From Bacteroidales bacterium UBA1756 (GTDB taxonomy: Bacteria > Bacteroidota > Bacteroidia > Bacteroidales > WCHB1-69): a DNA stretch of 47,617 nucleotides. Shown here piece after piece: positions 1 through 6,982 of the stretch. The DNA lies in assembly GCA_002314795.1 (NCBI GenBank), contig DCHI01000019.1, forward strand, positions 1-47,617, in the 5' to 3' direction. The notes under the pieces were generated by a model, which worked only from the letters and a program-made list of their open reading frames with translations, was not told the DNA's origin and did not search any database. Position numbers and translations under genes: made by a program. The number at the start of each line of letters is the position of its first letter. The stretch's first letter is position 1.

Positions 1-7
1 AAAAAAA

Positions 8-100
8 TTAAAATGGCCAAAAACCGCCAGGATTATCTTGACAATATTTATATACCCCCCATATAGCAACAACCCAAAAAAGAACAGCTAAGAGTATCAT
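8..100 (-). CDS. Tiny putative single-span membrane protein (30 aa)
   Basis: A 30-residue reading frame from an ATG at 100 to a TAA at 8-10. The first 17 residues are hydrophobic and could span the membrane once; the tail (YKYCQDNPGGFWPF) is polar and glycine/aromatic. It lies 25 bases behind the stop of the next small membrane gene (126-278) on the same strand, and both proteins begin MILLA followed by an FW pair, so they look like a diverged tandem pair transcribed from the promoter at 301-308. A run of A on the plus strand at 1-7 gives a U run right after the stop. No function can be assigned. Being so short, the call rests mainly on the resemblance to its neighbour. Confidence 0.45.
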   Translation of the reverse strand: MILLAVLFWVVAIWGVYKYCQDNPGGFWPF

Positions 101-125
101 TTGAAAACGCGATGGAGTGACTATA

Positions 126-278
126 TTAAAACCAACGTCCTAAAGCCTTACGAATAGGTTCAGGAAGATTACTTCCGCCTGATGATTTTTTACCTTTTGC
201 TATATCAATAGCACAGAGAATCACACCTAACACGGCGAGAATTATAAAAGCCCAAAATCCAATTGCTAAAAGTATCAT
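126..278 (-). CDS. Small putative membrane protein (50 aa)
   Basis: Fifty residues starting at the ATG at 278. A longer frame begins at 311, but the -7 promoter element at 301-308 would lie inside it, so the inner start is preferred. Residues 1-23 form one hydrophobic helix (MILLAIGFWAFIILAVLGV), followed by a basic, glycine/serine-rich stretch (KGKKSSGG) and a short basic tail ending GRWF. The family is not recognised. It is followed after 25 bases by the 30-residue protein with the same MILLA start. A membrane peptide role (regulator of a larger membrane protein, or small toxin-like peptide) is only a guess. Confidence 0.55.
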   Translation of the reverse strand: MILLAIGFWAFIILAVLGVILCAIDIAKGKKSSGGSNLPEPIRKALGRWF

Positions 279-300
279 TGAATAATTGAATTTAATGCTG

Positions 301-308
301 CAAATATA
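301..308 (-). promoter_or_regulatory. Bacteroidetes -7 promoter element
   Basis: Read on the minus strand this is TATATTTG, matching TAnnTTTG, about 22 bases before the ATG at 278. It supports the short start of the 50-residue membrane protein. Confidence 0.55.
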
Positions 309-322
309 CATAAAATATTATA

Positions 323-745
323 ATGAGCAATAGCACTATAAATTTTACGATAAATCTTGATGGCAATGCCTATACTGAAATTGCACAGATAGATAAGGCG
401 TTGGGTAATGTATTGGTAAGTGTCAAAAAACACAAAAAGTGCACGATGGCAATGATAGAGGCTCTGTGCGCACCGCCTCTACGGGAAAACGATGGAAATC
501 ACAGGCGGTTGATATAACAATGCAAATCATTTCGCACCAAAAGGGGCCATTGTCCGTTGTTATTGGTGGTTTGAAACGTGCGGTCACCAAATATGCAAAT
601 GAACACCAAATCACGTTCGGATGGCAATCGCGGTTCTACTACAATGTCTCATATTATATAAATGCAGAAAATTATCCGTCCGCGTTTTACGTTCAGTCAG
701 TATTTCCAAAAATATGGAAAATTAATTCCTGCGACAAAAGTTGCA
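323..745 (+). pseudogene. Chimeric relic: phage tape-measure-like start joined to Y1 transposase end
   Basis: From the ATG at 323 to about 430 the frame reads like the first 36 residues of phage tail tape-measure proteins (INFTINLDGNAYTEIAQIDK). It then breaks, and from about 439 in another frame the sequence matches the C-terminal part of REP-associated tyrosine (Y1/IS200-like) transposases: a spacer, then GPLSVVIGGLKRAVTKYA and FGWQSRF. In intact family members the last motif continues into His-Asp-His-Ile-Ile-Arg; here a further frame slip gives HII after the break, with a stop. No catalytic HUH motif and no N-terminal half of the transposase are present. The relic is a non-functional fusion of two decayed mobile fragments. 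The transposase part is fairly clear; the tape-measure part is weaker. Confidence 0.55.
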
Positions 746-766
746 ACTCATTTACTTTCCACGCCA

Positions 767-3016
767 CTAATGACGGACCAACAATTTATTGCTAAACAAA
801 CTGTTATCATTCGTCACGATGTGGACGACATATAAACCGGAGGGCCAATTGCCGATAGAGAATGTGAGTTCCTCGCTTCGTACTTGGAGCGTTTTCACGA
901 GTTGTCCCATCGCATTGTAAATTCTGACTTCTTTCATTCCTGCGCCGCGTAAAGTCACGGACTCGCTCGCGGGATTCGGATACATAATAAACTGAGGAAT
1001 TTCCGTTTCTTCGATACTCGTTGGAATGTAATGCGTCGTGTCAACTATTTGAAGACGAAGTACATAGAGAGAGTCGCAGTCGTCGGCATTGGCTACTTGA
1101 CGTACGAATTGGTGCAGTCCGGCAAACGCGGTCTCCTGTTCCGAAAGGACGAAGCCGTGGGCTTCGTACGGCTCGCCCCGCAAAACGGTGTCGGAAATGA
1201 CGACCGGCTCGTCCAAATAGCAATGTTCTCCCGTTATAAAGATATTGTCCAAGGCAATGTTGCCCGTTCCAGTAGCGCCATCCAAGGTGATGCGAATGAA
1301 GATGCTGTCTTGGTCGTTCATTTCGGGAATCGAACTAAAATCTACCTGCTGCAAATACCAATAGGTGGCGTCATTCGTAGCAGGCAGCGAGTCGCGTCTC
1401 ACGAGCGAATAACCCTCGCCGGTACTCCACTCGTAAGAGAGAATTTTGAAACCGGCATTGGTGAATTTGGATGCAAAAGAGAGACGGATATTTCTGTAAT
1501 TATTTGTAGAACAATTTATTACAAAAGAATTTCCATTGACAATGTGTGCATTGACCTTTTTCAAAGGCAAAGCGTTAGTGGTTGCCGTGGAACAGAGATT
1601 CCCCAAACTGTTGCCGGTGGTGAGAACCAAACTGTCGTTGTTGGCCAACGAAGTGTTCGTGGAACCGTGAAAACCATTGAAATAGATGGCGGCTCCGTCA
1701 TCGATTCCGCAGCCATCCGCGGGAATGATACGGCCCAATTGGTAAGTCTGTCCAAAAGTCCAGGAAGCCAGTGGAACAGAGGGAGTTGCGTAGCCGTACG
1801 TCAGGTTGACAATCGTGTCACGAAGGAACGAGGTTCCGGCTTGGTTTTGCAGATTTTGAAAACGGCATTTGAAGGTTTTTCCAACGCCCAAAGATTCCTC
1901 CAATACAATGCGGACGGAATTGTTGGGGAGCGCCTGAGCCGAAGCAATCGTGTGGTTGCCGGGCCAAATGTGGTAGTTGTCAGTCATTTGCAAAGAAGCA
2001 ATCGACATAGCTTCACTGAATTGGAGGACGAAGGCGTTGGCGGTTTCCATTTCGCAATTCACGATGACAGGCGCATTGGCCAAAACGGGTTGAAAGGTGG
2101 TGTGCGCGGAATCATTTCCCCAAACGAGTGTCACCAATTCCGGATGGTCAATGTATGGATTTCTGTTTCCTTGGATTCCATAAATGGCATTGTTTCGCCA
2201 GATCTCCTTTTCGCTGACCGGATCGGAAAAGTGCCATTCCAACAGCATCGCCAAGGCCCATTCACGTGGCTGCGAGCGGTTGAACATCGGTGTGGAGTCC
2301 CAAGTGGTTGGCCAAGTAGCGTCCTCGTGCATATAACGGGTTGCCATATAAAAATAATTGCGGGCGATGTCCCCTTTGAATTCGTCCAAGGGCTCGAAAG
2401 CGGTCTTCTGGCTCCGAGGCATCGTCATAGTGGCGTAAGGCGGCTCATACACATTGTAGCCCAAAGCCGCACCGGCACTGAATAGGGTAGCGGCTCCGTC
2501 TCGGTTCACGACACCGTACGGGTTGTCGCGGCGCAAGTTGTTGGCTTTGGCATCAGCAGGATAAACGTTGAACAAATCGGAATAGGCCTCGCAACGTTTG
2601 GCACAAAAACCGGCGTTCATATTGCGCCCGTTGAACCAAGCGGCGGGAAAAGTGTGTTCCTTTTGAAAATGAACGCACGATAGCATTCCTTCCGAATATT
2701 CACCCAAATCTTCAGGTGTGAAAGAACAGGCGTTGTAGATATCAAAAATCTGTCCCTGCTCGCCACGGACAGGATCCGTCTGCGGATACATCGTCAGAAG
2801 ACAAGTATCGTGATAGGTGGTGATGTGCGTCAGCGTGTCGTAGTACGATTCGTTGAAATGGATGCGCTTGTGCCCGTCAATGATGGAACACAGACTGTCT
2901 TGCAATTCACGACCGCTCTTGCCGTAAGCGCGATCATAATATCCTTGAGGGATTTGTGCAAATAATTGAAAACCAATAAATAAACAGGCTGTAAAAAGAG
3001 AAATTTTCAGCTTCAT
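767..3016 (-). CDS. Secreted endonuclease I family DNase with T9SS sorting domain
   Basis: A 749-residue exported nuclease. Residues 1-20 are a signal peptide (ends QLFA-Q). Residues 22-300 are an endonuclease I (Vvn/EndA, beta-beta-alpha-metal) domain: QKEHTFP holds the metal-binding Glu120 and general base His121, NNLRRDNPYG (159-168) holds the metal-binding Asn, and FEPLDEFKGDIARNYFYMA and NRNPYIDHPE are family signatures. Residues 311-404 resemble a bacterial Ig-like (Big_5) domain, 414-597 are a jelly-roll-like module shared with two other cargos here, 600-660 hold one copy of a repeat seen six times in the paralogue at 41415-44792, and 678-749 are a type A T9SS sorting domain (YPNPASESV...). 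Expected at the cell surface or outside, degrading DNA. It follows the DUF2007 gene by 43 bases. Confidence 0.93.
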   Translation of the reverse strand: MKLKISLFTACLFIGFQLFAQIPQGYYDRAYGKSGRELQDSLCSIIDGHKRIHFNESYYDTLTHITTYHDTCLLTMYPQTDPVRGEQGQIFDIYNACSFTPEDLGEYSEGMLSCVHFQKEHTFPAAWFNGRNMNAGFCAKRCEAYSDLFNVYPADAKANNLRRDNPYGVVNRDGAATLFSAGAALGYNVYEPPYATMTMPRSQKTAFEPLDEFKGDIARNYFYMATRYMHEDATWPTTWDSTPMFNRSQPREWALAMLLEWHFSDPVSEKEIWRNNAIYGIQGNRNPYIDHPELVTLVWGNDSAHTTFQPVLANAPVIVNCEMETANAFVLQFSEAMSIASLQMTDNYHIWPGNHTIASAQALPNNSVRIVLEESLGVGKTFKCRFQNLQNQAGTSFLRDTIVNLTYGYATPSVPLASWTFGQTYQLGRIIPADGCGIDDGAAIYFNGFHGSTNTSLANNDSLVLTTGNSLGNLCSTATTNALPLKKVNAHIVNGNSFVINCSTNNYRNIRLSFASKFTNAGFKILSYEWSTGEGYSLVRRDSLPATNDATYWYLQQVDFSSIPEMNDQDSIFIRITLDGATGTGNIALDNIFITGEHCYLDEPVVISDTVLRGEPYEAHGFVLSEQETAFAGLHQFVRQVANADDCDSLYVLRLQIVDTTHYIPTSIEETEIPQFIMYPNPASESVTLRGAGMKEVRIYNAMGQLVKTLQVRSEELTFSIGNWPSGLYVVHIVTNDNSLFSNKLLVRH

Positions 3017-3059
3017 TTGTAGAGAATCGATTTGTGAAATAATTAGTTGTGAATTAGAA

Positions 3060-3293
3060 TTATTCTGCGGTTGGAATGTCCTTCGTGTTCTCTTTCAAGA
3101 ATTGTCTGGCTGCCTCTGCTTGTGACGACTCCACTTGTACTTGTACACCAGACGCTAATCCCACGTAGGTCGGTGCATTTTCATTGGCAATGTATGCTTC
3201 AAAACCGCCGTCTTCCAAAATGCTACGGATGACTTCGGCCAAAGCCGCGAAATTGGTGGTGGCAACCGTTTCTAATCTTAAATTGTCTTTCAT
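3060..3293 (-). CDS. DUF2007 family putative signal-transducing protein
   Basis: A 77-residue cytoplasmic protein of the DUF2007 fold (GlnB-like alpha/beta). It shows the typical layout: beta strand LETVATTNFAALAEVIRSIL, a helix, then GFEAYIANENAP and GVQVQVESSQAEAARQFL near the end. Family members are often fused to or located near membrane transporters and are thought to sense or signal, but no biochemical role is established. It sits between the fucosidase (55 bases upstream) and the endonuclease gene (43 bases downstream), with no clear -7 element between them, so the three may be co-transcribed. Confidence 0.85.
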   Translation of the reverse strand: MKDNLRLETVATTNFAALAEVIRSILEDGGFEAYIANENAPTYVGLASGVQVQVESSQAEAARQFLKENTKDIPTAE

Positions 3294-3348
3294 AATATTT
3301 TGATTTTTAAATTATTATCAAAAAATAACATTTTTTATGCGAAAAAGT

Positions 3349-5112
3349 TCACTTTTTTGATCTTTGTGCGATGGGAACGATTTTGAAAACCCACGCAGCC
3401 GTGCTATGCAAGTCACTGTATTTTAGTGATTTTGTATCGATAAAAAGTTGGCCGTTTTTGTACGAGTAGGGGAGTGTCTTATCGCTTCCAAGAAGTGTAA
3501 TCTGCTGAAATTCCGAATTGTCGGAAACATTCAGCACCAATTGATCCTGCGGAAAGTCCAAAGCGATGGCATAGAGCGTGTCTCCTTTGGTAGTATAGCA
3601 GACGGTGGGCTGCTGACAAGTATATGTTGCAGAAAGCCCGTGCTCAAATGCGGTGGCAGGCACTATTTCGCTCGTTTGCGAAGGTGAACTCCAGTGAAGA
3701 ATGGCCACCGCTTCCAAGTCGTTTTCAACAAAAACTACTCTGATGGTGTGTTTTAAGCTTTTTTTGAAAGAAAATTTGCCGATTTTGGACGATGTCGCGT
3801 CCGAAGGATTGAAATGGAGAATCCGTTTGCCATCAATGAAAACGTCCGTGGCGTCGTCAGTTTCAATTTCAAACGTATATTCCTCATTATAAGTTGCTTG
3901 AATGTCGCCTTCCCAAGTGGCGGTGAAATGGTCGTACGCGATGGCGGGATGGGGAGAGTTGCGTTTCCAGTCAAAGTTGACTTGCGCGTCAATCCGTTGG
4001 ATTTCAACGTCTTTCATCTCATAAAAATGTGTAAAAGGACGCGTCCCATAAATAGCTTCCCCATTGATTTCCAACCATTTTCCTAAGTCCAAGAGGCGTT
4101 CCTGTTGAAGAAGCGGGATTTGTCCGTCCGCAGCAGGCCCGACGTTCAACGTCATCCCGCCACCCGCTGCAACGAGTTTGGCAAAGTGACGAATCAGCTC
4201 ATCGGAAGTGAGGTAGTTTTCTATAGGTTCGTTGCGGTTGAGTCCGAACGAACGGCCCAAGCCACGGCACTCGGCCCACGGACGGTCGGTGAGGGTGATG
4301 CCGGCACTGTATTCCGGTGTCCGAAACCCGTGCGGATTCCCATTTCCCCATCGATTGTTGACGATGGCGTCCTCACCGTTTAGGTTGTAGTACCACGAAA
4401 TGAGTTCGGCGGAACGAAGTTGTTCGGCACGATTGTCCCAATCGCCATCGGCAAAAATCAACGAAGGCCGGTAACGTGTCACCAATTCTTTAAACTGAGG
4501 AACCATATACTCATCCACATAGCGCTGGACGGAGTCGTTAGCATCTACGGTCCAGCGGTGCAACGGGTTGTTCCATTCCAACAAGGAGTAATAAAATCCC
4601 ATCGTGAGTCCTTCGTTGCGTACGGCGTTGGTCAACTCTTCGACGATGTTGCGGTGCGGGCCGGAAACGACACTGTTCCATTCGGGTTGAAATTTGCTGT
4701 CCCACAAGCAGTACCCGTCGTGATGTTTCGTCACGAGAACCACATATTTGGCACCGGCGCGTTTGAAAAGCCGCGCCCATTCCTCCGGACGGAACAGTTC
4801 CCCCTTGAAAAATCGGGCAAAGTCGGCATATTGGAACTCCTTATCATCGGTTCCAAAAACTCGGTTCTGAAACTGGATACGGTTGCTGTCTCCGACCATC
4901 AAACCTTTCAAATACCATTCGGCGTAACCTTCGCGGGAGGCGTATGCGGGAACGGAGTACAGTCCCCAATGAATGAAGATTCCCAATTTCGCATCTGAAA
5001 ACCATTGCGGGTAAGGACGTTGCTCAATGGACTCCCAATTGGGCTGAATGGCTTGTGAAAATGATCCTATTATTATGAAAATGAAGAGGATAACTAAAAG
5101 ATGTTTTTTCAT
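3349..5112 (-). CDS. GH29 alpha-L-fucosidase with PA14 domain
   Basis: A 587-residue exported glycosidase. Residues 1-20 are a signal peptide. Residues 25-350 are the GH29 barrel: WFSDAKLGIFIHWGLYSVPA (37-56), the strand VVLVTKHHDGYCLWDS with the paired His residues of the active site (130-131), and SLIFADGDWD (217-226), in which Asp222 aligns with the family's catalytic nucleophile. Residues about 370-500 form a PA14 domain (EYTFEIETDDATDVFIDG), often carbohydrate-binding in such enzymes; a small beta domain ends the protein. It removes alpha-L-fucose from glycans, probably host or algal glycans, in the periplasm or outside. No T9SS sorting domain is seen. No SusC/SusD pair or sulfatase lies next to it, so it is not part of a visible polysaccharide utilisation locus. 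Confidence 0.93.
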   Translation of the reverse strand: MKKHLLVILFIFIIIGSFSQAIQPNWESIEQRPYPQWFSDAKLGIFIHWGLYSVPAYASREGYAEWYLKGLMVGDSNRIQFQNRVFGTDDKEFQYADFARFFKGELFRPEEWARLFKRAGAKYVVLVTKHHDGYCLWDSKFQPEWNSVVSGPHRNIVEELTNAVRNEGLTMGFYYSLLEWNNPLHRWTVDANDSVQRYVDEYMVPQFKELVTRYRPSLIFADGDWDNRAEQLRSAELISWYYNLNGEDAIVNNRWGNGNPHGFRTPEYSAGITLTDRPWAECRGLGRSFGLNRNEPIENYLTSDELIRHFAKLVAAGGGMTLNVGPAADGQIPLLQQERLLDLGKWLEINGEAIYGTRPFTHFYEMKDVEIQRIDAQVNFDWKRNSPHPAIAYDHFTATWEGDIQATYNEEYTFEIETDDATDVFIDGKRILHFNPSDATSSKIGKFSFKKSLKHTIRVVFVENDLEAVAILHWSSPSQTSEIVPATAFEHGLSATYTCQQPTVCYTTKGDTLYAIALDFPQDQLVLNVSDNSEFQQITLLGSDKTLPYSYKNGQLFIDTKSLKYSDLHSTAAWVFKIVPIAQRSKK

Positions 5113-5138
5113 TCGTTTTTTGGTAAAAAAAAGCGTGG

Positions 5139-5146
5139 CAAAATTA
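5139..5146 (-). promoter_or_regulatory. -7 promoter element for fucosidase gene
   Basis: Minus-strand TAATTTTG fits TAnnTTTG and lies 26 bases before the fucosidase ATG. Confidence 0.5.
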
Positions 5147-5226
5147 CAAAATGTTGTGAAAAATCGGGGAAACGGTGTTGGTCGCGAAAAATGTTTTTTT
5201 TGGGATGTGCATTAAAAAAAAAATTG

Positions 5227-5234
5227 TACTTTTG
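5227..5234 (+). promoter_or_regulatory. -7 promoter element for tRNA gene
   Basis: TACTTTTG matches TAnnTTTG and ends 21 bases before the tRNA. An A run lies just upstream; a -33 TTG at proper spacing is not evident. Confidence 0.6.
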
Positions 5235-5255
5235 CAACCTCTTTCTAAGGAAGGA

Positions 5256-5329
5256 GGCCCCATAGCTCAGTTGGTTAGAGCATCTGACTCATAATCAGAG
5301 GGTCCTTGGTTCGAGCCCAAGTGGGGCCA
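5256..5329 (+). tRNA. tRNA with CAT anticodon, probably tRNA-Ile2 (lysidine-modified)
   Basis: A 74-base cloverleaf: acceptor arms GGCCCCA (5256-5262) and TGGGGCC (5322-5328) pair fully, discriminator A at 5329; D arm AGCTCAGTTGGTTAGAG; anticodon stem TCTGA/TCAGA around loop CTCATAA; T arm CTTGG-TTCGAGC-CCAAG. The 3' CCA is not encoded. The anticodon CAT can mean elongator Met, initiator Met or Ile2. The GGCCCC acceptor stem with C4-G69 and C5-G68 is the pattern recognised by TilS in E. coli tRNA-Ile2, and the acceptor stem and the anticodon loop resemble that tRNA more than elongator Met, so Ile2 is favoured. It is not initiator (first pair is G-C). Confidence 0.95.
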
Positions 5330-5338
5330 CTGACATTC

Positions 5339-5374
5339 AAGCACTTACATTGTCTTCGTAGGTGCTTTTTTTAT
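5339..5374 (+). terminator. Rho-independent terminator after tRNA
   Basis: AAGCACTTAC (5339-5348) pairs over ten positions (one G-T) with GTAGGTGCTT (5358-5367), followed by a T run. It ends the tRNA transcript 10 bases past its 3' end. Confidence 0.85.
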
Positions 5375-5418
5375 TTGACTGTTATCAAAAATCATTTTGA
5401 AAAAAACTGTTTTGTGGT

Positions 5419-6915
5419 ATGGGAAAATTAAAAAGCTTATTGAGTGATTCCATTATTTATGGTCTCAGCAGCATCGTCGGGCGTTTTTTGAATTACCTGC
5501 TTGTCCCGCTTTATACGTACAAGATTGCTGCGGAATCTGGCGGTTACGGCGTTGTGACGAACCTTTACGCATATACGGCTCTGCTGCTTGTGATCCTCAC
5601 TTTCGGAATGGAAACCACCTTCTTCCGTTTTTCCAACAAGGATGGCGTGAATCCGGACAAGGCCTTTTCAACCTCTTTGCTCTTTGTCGGTGGTTTGTCC
5701 GCATTTTTTGTGCTTCTATGTTCCGTTTTCCTCTCCCCGATTTCACAGGCATTGGATTATGCCGCACATCCGGAATATATTGAGGTAATGGCGATTATCG
5801 TGGCATTGGACGCCTTTCAAGCCATTATGTTTGCAGATCTTCGTCGCCGCAAACGTGCCTGGAAGTTCGCGTTTCTCAAGTTGGCATTCATCTTTTGCAA
5901 CATCGCACTCAACCTGTTCGTCTTCTTGTGTGCTCCCTCATTATCCGCTTCCCATCCGGCTATAATGTCTTGGTATCAAGCTGATTATCAAGTCGGTTAT
6001 ATATTTTGGATTAATCTTTTCTGCACGGCGCTCATCACGTTGGGCTTCATTCCTGAATTGAAAAAGATTCGTAACGGAATCGATTTCACGTTGCTGAAGC
6101 AGATGGCGCGTTATGCATTTCCTCTTTTGTTGTTAGGATTGGTCGGGATTTTGAACCAGGTGGCTGACAAGATTTGCTATCGCTTTATTGTTCCGGGACA
6201 GGAAGGTGAAGTCCAATTAGGAATTTATGGCGCCTGTGTCAAAATCGCGATGATTATGGCAGTGATTACGCAGGCATTTCGTTATGCATACGAGCCGTTG
6301 GTTTTTGGAGGCAGCCGCGACAAAAACAACAAAGAGTTCCAAGCACTTGCGACCAAGTACTTCGTGATGTTTACCCTGTTGGCTTTTCTGTGTGTCGTTT
6401 TCTACATCGACATTCTGAAATACATCGTTCGTGCCGATTACTGGGAGGCCCTTCGTGCCGTACCGATTGTGATGATGGCGGAAATCTTTATGGGCATCTA
6501 TTTCAACCTCTCTTTCTGGTATAAATTGACAGATCAGACTTGGTGGGGAGCGTTGTTTTCTGGAATCGGGTGCGTATTGCTGTTGGCGGTGAATTTCATT
6601 TTCGTTCCTGAGTATGGTTATATGGCTTGTGCGTGGGGCGGCTTCGTCGGTTACGGAACCTGTATGGTTCTTTCCTTTTTTGTTGGTCAGAAAAAGTACT
6701 ACGTTCCTTACCCGGTTTGGACGATTTTAGGTTATTTCGCTCTTGCATTGGCTCTTTACGGATTGAGCGTTGTGCTTCGTCCCGAAAGTCAGGCGCTGGT
6801 TTTCGTATTGAATACTGGACTTTTGCTCGTCTATTTGGGTGTCGTTTGTTATGCGGAACGTACCGTTTTTGTTCCCATCGTGCAGAAAATCAAGAAAAAA
6901 TTGACAAAAAGATAA
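5419..6915 (+). CDS. Wzx-like polysaccharide flippase (oligosaccharide translocase)
   Basis: A 498-residue inner-membrane protein with about 14 hydrophobic segments, of the polysaccharide biosynthesis (Polysacc_synt/MATE-like, MOP superfamily) type. The N-terminus (SDSIIYGLSSIVGRFLNYLL, then PLYTYKIAAESGGYGVVTNL) is characteristic of this family: the start of TM1 and the conserved Arg and Pro-Leu-Tyr-Thr patch. Such proteins flip lipid-linked sugars across the inner membrane. No glycosyltransferase or ligase gene is adjacent, so the substrate (O-antigen, capsule or other glycolipid) cannot be told. It stands alone between the tRNA and the adhesin-like gene at 6983. Confidence 0.85.
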   Translation: MGKLKSLLSDSIIYGLSSIVGRFLNYLLVPLYTYKIAAESGGYGVVTNLYAYTALLLVILTFGMETTFFRFSNKDGVNPDKAFSTSLLFVGGLSAFFVLLCSVFLSPISQALDYAAHPEYIEVMAIIVALDAFQAIMFADLRRRKRAWKFAFLKLAFIFCNIALNLFVFLCAPSLSASHPAIMSWYQADYQVGYIFWINLFCTALITLGFIPELKKIRNGIDFTLLKQMARYAFPLLLLGLVGILNQVADKICYRFIVPGQEGEVQLGIYGACVKIAMIMAVITQAFRYAYEPLVFGGSRDKNNKEFQALATKYFVMFTLLAFLCVVFYIDILKYIVRADYWEALRAVPIVMMAEIFMGIYFNLSFWYKLTDQTWWGALFSGIGCVLLLAVNFIFVPEYGYMACAWGGFVGYGTCMVLSFFVGQKKYYVPYPVWTILGYFALALALYGLSVVLRPESQALVFVLNTGLLLVYLGVVCYAERTVFVPIVQKIKKKLTKR

Positions 6916-6920
6916 AATAT

Positions 6921-6942
6921 GTTGTTTTTTGAAGCAACTTTT
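6921..6942 (+). terminator. Weak terminator after flippase gene
   Basis: GTTGTTT (6921-6927) pairs with AAGCAAC (6932-6938) around a four-base loop, followed by only TTTTG. The stem begins six bases after the stop codon of the flippase gene. Confidence 0.4.
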
Positions 6943-6982
6943 GTAATTCATTTTTGTATTTATCGCAAAATTTTGACTATTT

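Noticed and set aside
1031..2485. A 484-codon open frame on the plus strand
   Set aside because: It is fully antisense to the endonuclease I gene, whose domains, signal peptide and sorting signal are clear; the antisense product resembles nothing and has no promoter.
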